Of a stretch of 64,000 bases of DNA, positions 54,369 to 62,222 are shown one piece after another (position 1 is the first letter of the stretch; every line of letters begins with the position of its first letter). The notes beneath the pieces were generated by a model. That model was not told the DNA's origin. It made no database searches and saw only the letters and a list, made by a program, of their open reading frames with translations. The stretch is from Bacteroidia bacterium (GTDB lineage: Bacteria; Bacteroidota; Bacteroidia; Flavobacteriales; Flavobacteriaceae), in NCBI GenBank assembly GCA_030425285.1, contig JAUIAY010000001.1, positions 124,001 through 188,000 of the forward strand, written 5' to 3'. A program made the position numbers and the translations under genes.

Positions 54369-54389
54369 AAAAAATTGAAAAAACTTACC

Positions 54390-55778
54390 ATGAATAATAT
54401 AAAAGATTACGTTTCTGCAAACAAAGACCGTTTTTTAAACGAACTTATTGAACTACTTAAAATACCTTCTGTAAGTGCCGATTCAGCTTTTAAACAAGAC
54501 GTTTTAAAAACTGCTGATGCTGTTAAAGAAAGTCTTGAAAAAGCAGGCTGTGATACAGTAGAAATTTGCGAAACAGATGGGTATCCTATTGTTTATGGCG
54601 AAAAAATAATAGATGAAAAACTTCCAACCGTTTTGGTTTATGGCCATTATGACGTGCAACCAGCGGATCCAATCGAACTTTGGGATTCACCACCATACGA
54701 ACCCATAATTAAAAAAACAAAATTACATCCCGAAGGAGCTATTTTTGCTCGTGGCGCATGTGATGATAAAGGGCAAATGTATATGCACGTTAAAGCTTTG
54801 GAGTTTATGACATCAACCAATCAATTGCCGTGCAATGTTAAATTTATGATAGAAGGCGAAGAGGAAGTTGGCAGTGTTAACCTATCAACTTTTGTAAAGA
54901 ACAATCATGAAAAACTAAAGAATGATGTGATTCTGATTTCAGACACAGGCATGATTGCTAAAGATGTGCCAAGTATTACAACCGGTTTACGCGGTTTAAG
55001 CTATGTAGAGGTTGAAGTTACTGGTCCAAATCGTGATCTGCATTCTGGGTTATATGGTGGCGCTGTTGCTAATCCTATAAATGTTTTGACCAAGATGATT
55101 GCTTCGCTACATGATGAAAACAATCATATTACCATTCCTGGTTTTTATGATAAGGTAGAGGAATTATCAACCGAAGAACGTGCTGAAATGGCCAAAGCGC
55201 CGTTTTCTCTAGAAGATTATCAAAAGGCACTCGATATTGATGCGGTATATGGCGAGAAAGGCTATACAACCAACGAACGTAATTCAATAAGACCTACATT
55301 GGATGTTAACGGAATTTGGGGAGGCTATATTAGAGAAGGTGCTAAAACAGTTATTGCCAGTAAAGCTTATGCCAAAATATCTATGCGATTAGTACCTCAT
55401 CAAGATTGGGAAGAAATCACTCAACTATTTAAAACCCATTTTGAAAGTATTGCTCCAAAGGGTGTTACAGTTAAAGTAAAACCACATCATGGTGGACAAG
55501 GTTATGTAACACCAATTGATAGTATTGGTTATCAAGCCGCTAGTAAAGCTTATGAGGAGTCCTTTGGGAAAAAGCCTATTCCGCAACGTAGTGGTGGTAG
55601 CATTCCAATTGTTGCACTTTTCGAGCAAGAGTTAAAAAGTAAAACCATTTTAATGGGGTTTGGATTAGATAGTGATGCCATTCATTCGCCTAACGAACAC
55701 TATGGCATTTGGAATTACTTTAAAGGCATAGAAACTATTCCATTGTTTTACAAGTATTTTACTGAATTAAGCAATTAA
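54390..55778 (+). CDS. M20 family metallo-dipeptidase
   Basis: 462 residues from the ATG at 54390 (MNNIKDYVSANKDRF); an earlier ATG lies upstream of the promoter box. M20 motifs for two zinc ions: VYGHYDVQPADP (His, Asp), GACDDKGQ (bridging Asp), MIEGEEEVGS (catalytic Glu and ligand Glu), ISDTGM (Asp) and DSDAIHSPNEHYG (His). A lid domain is inserted at about residues 195-350, starting at the GPNRDLHSGLYGG segment. Cytoplasmic; hydrolyses dipeptides or related short peptides. Faces away from the hydroxybutyrate cluster; its promoter contains repeat copy B. Confidence 0.94.
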   Translation: MNNIKDYVSANKDRFLNELIELLKIPSVSADSAFKQDVLKTADAVKESLEKAGCDTVEICETDGYPIVYGEKIIDEKLPTVLVYGHYDVQPADPIELWDSPPYEPIIKKTKLHPEGAIFARGACDDKGQMYMHVKALEFMTSTNQLPCNVKFMIEGEEEVGSVNLSTFVKNNHEKLKNDVILISDTGMIAKDVPSITTGLRGLSYVEVEVTGPNRDLHSGLYGGAVANPINVLTKMIASLHDENNHITIPGFYDKVEELSTEERAEMAKAPFSLEDYQKALDIDAVYGEKGYTTNERNSIRPTLDVNGIWGGYIREGAKTVIASKAYAKISMRLVPHQDWEEITQLFKTHFESIAPKGVTVKVKPHHGGQGYVTPIDSIGYQAASKAYEESFGKKPIPQRSGGSIPIVALFEQELKSKTILMGFGLDSDAIHSPNEHYGIWNYFKGIETIPLFYKYFTELSN

Positions 55779-55786
55779 ATTTTATG

Positions 55787-55820
55787 GAATGCGTTATTCA
55801 AATAACTGACTAACGCATTC
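55787..55820. terminator. 10-bp stem hairpin before the DoxX-like gene
   Basis: GAATGCGTTA and TAACGCATTC pair perfectly around a 14-nt loop. It lies 9 nt after the dipeptidase stop and ends 5 nt before the next ATG. There is no T-run on the plus strand, so it may be an attenuator or translational hairpin instead of a classic terminator. Confidence 0.5.
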
Positions 55821-55825
55821 TAAAA

Positions 55826-57076
55826 ATGATTTTAACTCGCGAACATCGAGAAAACTGGAGCGGTTTTTCCAAAGTTTTCTTCCGATTTGTTTTTTGCTAT
55901 TTCATTCTATATATATTTTTCTCCTTTAGTGGTAGTCTTTTACAAACGCCACTGAAATGGATTGGCAGCACCATATTGGGTATCGACTACGAGTATGATA
56001 TTAGTGGTTATGGCAGTGGTGACCATACATTTTCGTATGTCAAACTATTTTCAGGGTTATTAATTTCCTTGATTTTCACTTTAATATGGAGTATCCTAGA
56101 CAGAAAAAGACCAGCCTACAATGCTCTACTATATTGGCTTTTAGTCATAATACGCTTGTATCTCATTTATTTCATGTTGGTTTATGGCTTTATTAAAGTT
56201 TTTAAATCGCAATTTCCCTACCCTTCTTTAAGTAGAATGTTACAACCTTTAGGAGAATTTTCACCGATGGGCTTGGCATGGACCTATATGGGGTATTCAA
56301 ATGGGTTTAACATTTTTACAGGAGGTTTAGAAGTTATAGCAGGCTTGTTATTGATTCCTAAACGCACGCAAACACTAGGCGCATTAATGGTTGCTGGCGT
56401 TATGACACATGTTGCCGCCATGAACCTTATGTTTGATATTCCTGTAAAACTCTTTTCAGTTCATTTAGTATTTATGGCTTTGTTTATTTTCAGTTTAGAC
56501 AGCAAACGCTTTTTTAATGTATTCCTATTTAATAAGCCAACCGACACTAACAACTATTTTAGACCAAATAAGGAACCTTTATACAACAAAATAACCTTTT
56601 GGATGAAAATAGTATTATTGGCTTTAGTATTATTAATGATAATCCCAAGAGGAATTTCAAGCACCAAAAGATGGGGTGATAAAAGAACTAAACCTCATTT
56701 ATACGGTATTTGGGAAACCGCATACTTCATTAAAAACAATGACACTTTACCTCCTTTAGTTACAGATTTTGATAGATGGCGTTATTTGATTATTGATTAT
56801 AAAGATCGAGCTACTGTCAAAACTATGACAGACGATATTAGAGCCTATAATTTTATAATTGATTCTACGAAACAAAAAATAAGTGTCTTTAAAAGAGATT
56901 CTGATACTTTAAACAACAATTTTAATTATAAATATCCAAACAAACATTTCCTTGAATTGGAAGGCATTATTGAGGATGACACACTTCATATTATTTTTAA
57001 TAAAGTAGACCACGAACAATTTTTATTGAACAGTCGTGGGTTTAATTGGATTAACGAAAGACCCTTCAACAGATAA
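55826..57076 (+). CDS. DoxX-like integral membrane protein
   Basis: 416 residues. About seven membrane helices (20-40, 70-90, 103-125, 155-175, 183-200, 204-222, 251-270) followed by a hydrophilic C-terminal domain of about 140 residues that starts around GISSTKRWGDKRT and ends YNWINERP-like strands. The helix pair with EVIAGLLLIPKRTQTLGALMVAGVMTHVAAMNL resembles the DoxX fold. Function unknown; DoxX relatives are linked to redox or electron transfer. It begins just after a hairpin behind the dipeptidase gene, so the two may be co-transcribed. Confidence 0.75.
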   Translation: MILTREHRENWSGFSKVFFRFVFCYFILYIFFSFSGSLLQTPLKWIGSTILGIDYEYDISGYGSGDHTFSYVKLFSGLLISLIFTLIWSILDRKRPAYNALLYWLLVIIRLYLIYFMLVYGFIKVFKSQFPYPSLSRMLQPLGEFSPMGLAWTYMGYSNGFNIFTGGLEVIAGLLLIPKRTQTLGALMVAGVMTHVAAMNLMFDIPVKLFSVHLVFMALFIFSLDSKRFFNVFLFNKPTDTNNYFRPNKEPLYNKITFWMKIVLLALVLLMIIPRGISSTKRWGDKRTKPHLYGIWETAYFIKNNDTLPPLVTDFDRWRYLIIDYKDRATVKTMTDDIRAYNFIIDSTKQKISVFKRDSDTLNNNFNYKYPNKHFLELEGIIEDDTLHIIFNKVDHEQFLLNSRGFNWINERPFNR

Positions 57077-57086
57077 ATTTCAACCT

Positions 57087-57146
57087 CTACATTTGTAGAA
57101 TACAATTTTTTATTCTATGTTTGTAGAACATATTCTAAATTTGTAG
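57087..57146 (+). promoter_or_regulatory. three BlaI-type operator repeats overlapping -7 boxes
   Basis: CTACATTTGTAG (57087-57098), CTATGTTTGTAG (57115-57126) and CTAAATTTGTAG (57135-57146), each followed by AA. The first is a perfect CTACA/TGTAG dyad, matching the TACAnnTGTA core of BlaI/MecI operators; the others are degenerate in the left arm. Each also contains TAnnTTTG, the -7 consensus. The last ends 4 nt before the blaI-type ATG. Confidence 0.75.
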
Positions 57147-57150
57147 AAAA

Positions 57151-57516
57151 ATGCAATTATCAAAATCAGAAGAAGAGTTAATGAACCACCTGTGGAAACT
57201 GGAAAAAGCATTTATGAAAGACTTATTGGATGCTTATCCGGAACCAAAACCAGCTCCTACAACAGTTGCCACACTTTTAAAGCGCATGACTGACAAAGGG
57301 TTTGTTGCTTACACAACCTTTGGGAAATCTCGTGAATACTATCCATTGGTTAAAAAGAAAACCTATTTCTCAAAACATGTCAATGGACTGATCAAAGACT
57401 TTTTCAATGATAGTGCTTCGCAATTTGCATCGTTTTTCACCAAAGAAACCAATTTGTCTAAAACCGAACTGGAAGAGTTAAAAAAACTGATTGACAACGA
57501 AATTAAAAACAGATAA
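57151..57516 (+). CDS. BlaI/MecI/CopY family repressor
   Basis: 121 residues. Winged helix at about 1-80: SKSEEELMNHLWKLEKAFMKDLLDAYPEPKPAPTTVATLLKRM with the recognition helix TTVATLLKRMTDKGFV, wing KSREYYPLV, and a C-terminal helical dimerisation part with the proteolysis site region (NDSASQFASFFTKE). It is expected to repress its own operon through the three TACA-TGTA-like sites directly upstream and to be released upon cleavage by the M56 peptidase encoded 2 nt downstream. Confidence 0.94.
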   Translation: MQLSKSEEELMNHLWKLEKAFMKDLLDAYPEPKPAPTTVATLLKRMTDKGFVAYTTFGKSREYYPLVKKKTYFSKHVNGLIKDFFNDSASQFASFFTKETNLSKTELEELKKLIDNEIKNR

Positions 57517-57518
57517 CC

Positions 57519-60065
57519 ATGATACTATACATTCTAAAATTCAGTGCCTGTCTGGCTGTTTTTATGCTGTTCTACAAATTGTTTTTGGAGAAGGAGAGCT
57601 TCCATCAATTCAAACGTGGTTATTTGTTGGGAACTTTAATTGTATCGGCTATTATTCCGCTGATAACATTTACAACTTACGTTGAAGTGGCTCCAATAGA
57701 AATGCCTGTTTACAATTCTGAAATAGCAACACCACCTTATGTTCCTGAACACCTGTTTGAAGAACCTGCAAACTATTGGCCAACGATTTTGTGGAGTATT
57801 TATGGTATTGGCGTCTTGGTTTTTACGATTCGTTTCGGAATGAACTTAAGTAACATTCTTAAACGTATTAAACACAACCCAAAATTTAAAAACCGTTCAG
57901 TTATTCATGTGTTATTAAGTGATTTAGTACATCCGCACACCTTTTTAAACTATATCTTTTTCAACAAAACCAAATACGAAGCGCATGAAATCCCTGAAGA
58001 AGTCATACTTCACGAGGAAACCCACGCTAGGGAAAAGCATGCTTTAGATATCTTGTTTATTGAGGTGTTTCAAATCATCTTTTGGTTTAATCCGCTACTC
58101 TATTTCATTAAAAAAGACATTAAGCTTAATCATGAATTTTTAGCCGACAAAGCTGTTATAAAGAATGGCTTTGAGCTAAAAAATTATCAAAATACTTTAT
58201 TGGTATTCTCATCAAATGCTAACGAACCACAATTGGCAAATGCCATTAATTATTCATCTATCAAAAAACGTTTTACAGTTATGAAAACACACACATCAAA
58301 ACACATTATTTGGGTTAGGAGTTTAGTGCTACTACCCTTACTCGGTCTATTAATTTATAGCTTCAGTAATGAAAAAGAAGTAATAAAAGAATCCAACAAC
58401 TTAAATACTTTCACCATTACTATTGAAAAAGAAAATGGTGAAGTAAAATTAGAGTGTTTAGAAGGTTGCGCATGGAAAGAGCTTACATTCAAAGACACTC
58501 AAAACAATTCAAATATTATAGATTTCTATGGTGTAAGTTCAGAAAAAGGTGATACCGATAGTGGGTTTGCTTTTATTGTTGAATCCAAAAACAATGGCGT
58601 TAACTTAAAAAGCTTAAAAGGAACTGCTTGGACTGATTTAAGCTTTACACTGCCATCAGATAGAAAGCAAATAATTGATAGAAATGGAATGGTTACTTTG
58701 AAAACACAAAACAATTCTTATTCATTATCAAAGACAGATGAAAAACAAACCGAAATCCCCAAACTGGAATTAGAACAAAATCCTCTTAAACTAATTCTTA
58801 ATGGCAAGAAAACTTCATTAAACACCTTAAAAAATGATTTCAGTAAAGTTACCAACGGCCAAAAATCAGATTTATTTATTGATTCAAAGGGCGAGGATAT
58901 TAAAATAGAATTATTACAAAAAATAACTAAAGAAATTGAAGGTATTCTTGGAAAAGCAACATTATCGGATGGGGTTGTTCATGATTCAAGTAAAACCGAA
59001 TTAATAAAAAATGATAACGGTTCAATCTCGTTTAAGTCTCTACAAAAAGGCGCTTCCAAAGAACAAATTGCTGAATACAACAAACTGGCTAAATATTATA
59101 ATTCACAAAAAGGCGAAAATTATACATTAAAACTTTCTGACATGCAACGTATTTATTATTTATACGAACTAATGACAGAAGAACAACAAAAATCAGCAGA
59201 GCCATTTCCAAAATTCCCGCCTCCTCCACCGCCTGTAGATGCATCAGAAGCTATTACATTAAGTAAAATTAATACTTACAAATACACTAATGAAAATGGA
59301 AAAACTATAAAGGTAAAATACGATGTTACGGAAAGCGATTCGAAAAATCCTCCAAATAAAAAAGAAGTAGATGCCTATAATACTTGGGCTAAAAAAATCC
59401 ATAGTAAAAGCAAAACTATATCAGACAAAGCAACCCTACTGCCAATTGTTGACGAGCAAAACTTAATAAAATTCACAAAGATCTATAATAGGATGACTCC
59501 ACAACAGAAAAAAGAATCTGTGAAATTTCCTTTTCCTGGTCTTAATAATAAAGAAAGTAATCACAATTCTTTAATACCACCGCCACCTCCTCCTGTTCCT
59601 GCAAATGCTACAAAAGAGCAAAAAGAAAAGTATCAAAAAATAAGTGAGGAATACTATAAAAAGTATAAAGTTGAAAATGGAAAGGTAAGTGAGCGAGAGC
59701 CTTTACCACCTGCACCACCAAAACCAATGTCTGTAGCGCAACCACCAAAAGCTCAACAACAATACTATGATTCTCTTGCCACGTTTAAGTATAAGGGAAA
59801 ACTCACTAAAAGTAGCCCAAGAGATAATCAAGAAATTGTTGAACTACCGCCACCACCGCCACCACCAAAATCGCCACTTGATCATGTTGTTGGTATGGCA
59901 AAAAAAGGTGCTACGTTTTATTATGAGGGTAAAAAAATAAGTTCTGATAAAGCCATTGAAATATTAAAAGCCAACAAGAGCATGAATATTTCAACCAAAA
60001 ATTCGGACTCTAAAAATCCAAAAGTCTATTTATCAAAAGAACCCATAACCATCAAAGAGAAATAG
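57519..60065 (+). CDS. BlaR1-type M56 membrane metallopeptidase with proline-rich extracytoplasmic repeats
   Basis: 848 residues. Membrane helices at about 1-20, 36-56, 90-108, 178-197 and 273-292. The zinc protease motif HEETH is at 165-169 with third ligand in NHEFLAD (about Glu206), facing the cytoplasm. The part after helix 5 (about 295-848) is not a penicillin-binding domain: it contains two ENGEVKLECLEG/NNGVNLKSLKG-type repeats, three YNKLAKYY-like helices, two MTEEQQK/MTPQQKK segments and four polyproline runs (FPPPPPPVD, PPPPPPVPA, PLPPAPPKP, ELPPPPPPPKSP). It probably senses an envelope signal and cleaves the BlaI-type repressor. Signal unknown; antibiotic resistance is not indicated. 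Confidence 0.88.
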   Translation: MILYILKFSACLAVFMLFYKLFLEKESFHQFKRGYLLGTLIVSAIIPLITFTTYVEVAPIEMPVYNSEIATPPYVPEHLFEEPANYWPTILWSIYGIGVLVFTIRFGMNLSNILKRIKHNPKFKNRSVIHVLLSDLVHPHTFLNYIFFNKTKYEAHEIPEEVILHEETHAREKHALDILFIEVFQIIFWFNPLLYFIKKDIKLNHEFLADKAVIKNGFELKNYQNTLLVFSSNANEPQLANAINYSSIKKRFTVMKTHTSKHIIWVRSLVLLPLLGLLIYSFSNEKEVIKESNNLNTFTITIEKENGEVKLECLEGCAWKELTFKDTQNNSNIIDFYGVSSEKGDTDSGFAFIVESKNNGVNLKSLKGTAWTDLSFTLPSDRKQIIDRNGMVTLKTQNNSYSLSKTDEKQTEIPKLELEQNPLKLILNGKKTSLNTLKNDFSKVTNGQKSDLFIDSKGEDIKIELLQKITKEIEGILGKATLSDGVVHDSSKTELIKNDNGSISFKSLQKGASKEQIAEYNKLAKYYNSQKGENYTLKLSDMQRIYYLYELMTEEQQKSAEPFPKFPPPPPPVDASEAITLSKINTYKYTNENGKTIKVKYDVTESDSKNPPNKKEVDAYNTWAKKIHSKSKTISDKATLLPIVDEQNLIKFTKIYNRMTPQQKKESVKFPFPGLNNKESNHNSLIPPPPPPVPANATKEQKEKYQKISEEYYKKYKVENGKVSEREPLPPAPPKPMSVAQPPKAQQQYYDSLATFKYKGKLTKSSPRDNQEIVELPPPPPPPKSPLDHVVGMAKKGATFYYEGKKISSDKAIEILKANKSMNISTKNSDSKNPKVYLSKEPITIKEK

Positions 60066-60087
60066 TTGATAAAAACCGTAAAATGTT

Positions 60088-60114
60088 AAAGCCTCGAAAT
60101 ATCGAGGCTTTTTT
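60088..60114 (+). terminator. intrinsic terminator of the BlaI-M56 operon
   Basis: AAAGCCTCG and CGAGGCTTT form a 9-bp stem with a 6-nt loop (AAATAT region) followed by T residues, 23 nt after the M56 gene stop. Confidence 0.9.
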
Positions 60115-60196
60115 GTAACATTTCAACACTTTTTACGTTCTAATAGTCAATCAACCTGGCCTTTGTATAGTTTAAAGGTCAAAAATATCATCAATC

Positions 60197-61297
60197 ATGT
60201 TAAAACAATTTTTTATCATTTGTTCGGGTTCTGACACCGATATTCTGGACAACTGTTCCATTGGCGAACAAAACAAATATGCAGGCATTGGCGCTACAGT
60301 TTTCTTTACAGCTGTTATGGCTTTTATAGCTGCCAGTTATGCACTTTACACCGTTTTTGACAATCTTTTAGCCGCTATCTTTTTTGGATTTGTTTGGGGT
60401 TTGCTCATTTTTAATCTCGATCGGTTTATTGTATCAACTATCAAAAAACGAAACAACGTTTTAGATGAACTTATTCAAGCATCTCCACGTATAATTTTAG
60501 CCATTATTATTGCCGTAGTGATTTCAAAACCTTTAGAACTCAAGATTTTTGAAAAGGAAATCAATCAGGTGTTACTTACCGAAAAAAACCAAATGACGTT
60601 GGATAACAAAACCGAATTGGCAAAACAATTCGATCCTGGAGTAGCTGCTTTAGAAAGCGATATTCAGTCCTTGCAACAACAAATTGACACCAAAGAAACG
60701 GAAGTCAATGCTCTTTATGACACTTACATTTCTGAAGCTGAAGGCACTGCCGGAACAAAGCTTTTAGGAAAAGGCCCTGTTTATAAAGAGAAACGTGAAA
60801 AGCATGATGCAGCTTTAGCTGAACTCAACCAGCTTAAAGAAGAGAATAAATCTAAAATTCAGGAAGCCGAATCACAAATCGCCCAATTAAAAACCGATTA
60901 TAATTCTCAAGTTTCCAATACACAACCTATTATTGATGGTTTTGATGGTTTAATGGCACGTGTTAATGCATTGGGGAAATTACCTTGGCTACCATCATTT
61001 TTTATTTTCCTGTTGTTTCTAGCTATTGAAACCTCTCCTATTTTTGCAAAATTGTTGTCTCCAAAAGGTGAATACGACTACAAATTGGAAGATGCCGAAA
61101 CTGCCGTAAAAACTTGGGTTGAGCAAAAGGTTAATGAGCGTGGCATTCTACTTAAAACCGATATGGCTATCAATAACAAAATCTATAATGATATTGCCGA
61201 AGAAGATGAGTTATACACCTACAAGCGAAAAAAAGCCCGCGAACTTATGCAGCTACAGGCCGATGCCTTTTTTAAACATCAAAAGAATGCACTTTGA
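60197..61297 (+). CDS. DUF4407 family membrane protein
   Basis: 366 residues. N-terminal FIICSGSDTDILDNCSIGEQNKYAGIGATVFFTA, then two membrane helices (about 30-50 and 57-78), the motif FNLDRFIVSTIKK typical for DUF4407, a third helix near 95-110, a long coiled-coil (about 145-240, with LESDIQSLQQQIDTKETEV and LNQLKEENKSKIQEAESQI) and a fourth helix at 258-278, followed by a charged cytoplasmic tail. Function unknown; layout suggests a scaffold or mechanosensing-like inner-membrane protein. Stands alone, downstream of a terminator. Confidence 0.88.
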   Translation: MLKQFFIICSGSDTDILDNCSIGEQNKYAGIGATVFFTAVMAFIAASYALYTVFDNLLAAIFFGFVWGLLIFNLDRFIVSTIKKRNNVLDELIQASPRIILAIIIAVVISKPLELKIFEKEINQVLLTEKNQMTLDNKTELAKQFDPGVAALESDIQSLQQQIDTKETEVNALYDTYISEAEGTAGTKLLGKGPVYKEKREKHDAALAELNQLKEENKSKIQEAESQIAQLKTDYNSQVSNTQPIIDGFDGLMARVNALGKLPWLPSFFIFLLFLAIETSPIFAKLLSPKGEYDYKLEDAETAVKTWVEQKVNERGILLKTDMAINNKIYNDIAEEDELYTYKRKKARELMQLQADAFFKHQKNAL

Positions 61298-61341
61298 TAA
61301 TTAGTTAGTATTTTTAGGAAAACAATTCAACTCGTTTTCTT

Positions 61342-61764
61342 ATGAAATCACTATTAGTCATTTTATCAATATGCTTTTCAACTTTTGCTTTTTCACAATC
61401 TGCTGATGAAACAGCCATTAGAAAAGTCATGCAGGAGCAACAAGATGCCTGGAACAACTATGACATTGAAGGCTTTATGGAAGGTTATTGGAAGTCAGAT
61501 TCCTTACAATTCTACAGTCGCGGTTACATAACCAAAGGTTGGAAACAAACTTTGGACAACTATAAGAAAAATTATACCTCTAGTGAGCAAACAGGGCAAT
61601 TAACCTTTAAGCTTAACTCCATAGCACCCATAGAAGATGGCTCGTATTATATTATGGGGCAATACTTCCTAAAACGCACTGTTGGCGATGCAAATGGTGA
61701 GTTCATCATTATCTTTAAAAAGATAGATGGCGAATGGAAAATTATAGCAGATATGTCTACTTAA
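61342..61764 (+). CDS. DUF4440/NTF2-like exported protein
   Basis: 140 residues. Signal peptide MKSLLVILSICFSTFAFSQ, then an NTF2-like alpha+beta domain: helix DETAIRKVMQEQQDAWNNYDIEGFMEGYW and strands ending GEFIIIFKKIDGEWKIIADMS, the DUF4440 pattern. Exported to the periplasm. Related proteins bind small ligands or are catalytic, but no active-site residues can be assigned. 45 nt after the DUF4407 gene; its stop directly abuts the convergent STAS gene stop. Confidence 0.85.
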   Translation: MKSLLVILSICFSTFAFSQSADETAIRKVMQEQQDAWNNYDIEGFMEGYWKSDSLQFYSRGYITKGWKQTLDNYKKNYTSSEQTGQLTFKLNSIAPIEDGSYYIMGQYFLKRTVGDANGEFIIIFKKIDGEWKIIADMST

Positions 61765-62049
61765 TTAAGCTGCATCATTCGTTTTAAAATGATCGTATAA
61801 ATCTTTACATCCAAAGCCAATAATTGATAATCGTTTTTGTTTTGAAATAGATTCATTGTGCAGTTTAGCCAAAGCCATCACACCATATTTATCGATACCT
61901 TCCAAATCTTCAATACTGATGGTTATAGATTGTAGGCGTTCGAAAACATGTTCAAATTCTTTTTGGAATAAATCAATTGATGATTTATTAAGATTTCCCC
62001 TAAGGTTAAAAAAATTGTTGTAATGTGTAATTTTTAAATTCATAAACAC
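61765..62049 (-). CDS. STAS-domain protein
   Basis: 94 residues. Strand-helix layout of SpoIIAA-like STAS proteins: ITHYNNFFNLRGNLNKSSIDLFQKEFEHVF, SITISIEDLEGIDKYGVMALAKLHNESISKQKRLSIIGFG. The position normally occupied by the phosphorylated Ser in DSSG is DKYGVM, with no Ser, so regulation by phosphorylation at this site seems lost. A partner kinase is not visible in the window. Convergent with the DUF4440 gene. A second Met at residue 3 is an alternative start. The 173-bp gap upstream shows no clear element. Confidence 0.75.
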   Translation of the reverse strand: MFMNLKITHYNNFFNLRGNLNKSSIDLFQKEFEHVFERLQSITISIEDLEGIDKYGVMALAKLHNESISKQKRLSIIGFGCKDLYDHFKTNDAA

Positions 62050-62222
62050 ATGGTTTAAAAGTTAATCAATAAAAAATGTGCTAATAATCAGTGAGGGAAT
62101 TGGTATAAATATACCGTTGAAAATGAAATTATTACTATCTTTTCGATATACAGTAAAAGTATTGGATAACAGAAAAAAGTGTGTTTAAATAATCGATAAA
62201 AAACACAGCAGCTAGTTAATTG

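Larger units (their letters stand above)
54053..54389. other. 337-bp intergenic region with cis-regulatory elements
   Basis: Gap between divergent symporter and dipeptidase genes. It contains the -7-like TATTTTTG for the symporter (minus strand, about 45-60 nt before its start), direct repeats GTGACTTTTA (54126-54135 and 54191-54200), a 25-bp dyad (54159-54183), direct-repeat copy B (54318-54361) and the dipeptidase promoter. No small ORF or RNA gene was recognised. Confidence 0.6.

Noticed and set aside
54327-54389. N-terminal extension of the dipeptidase
   Set aside because: It would start upstream of the -7 box TACTTTTG and within repeat copy B; M20 homology begins at the ATG at 54390.
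57151-60065. Beta-lactam resistance regulator pair
   Set aside because: BlaI and M56 families fit, but there is no beta-lactamase nearby and the sensor region is not a penicillin-binding domain.
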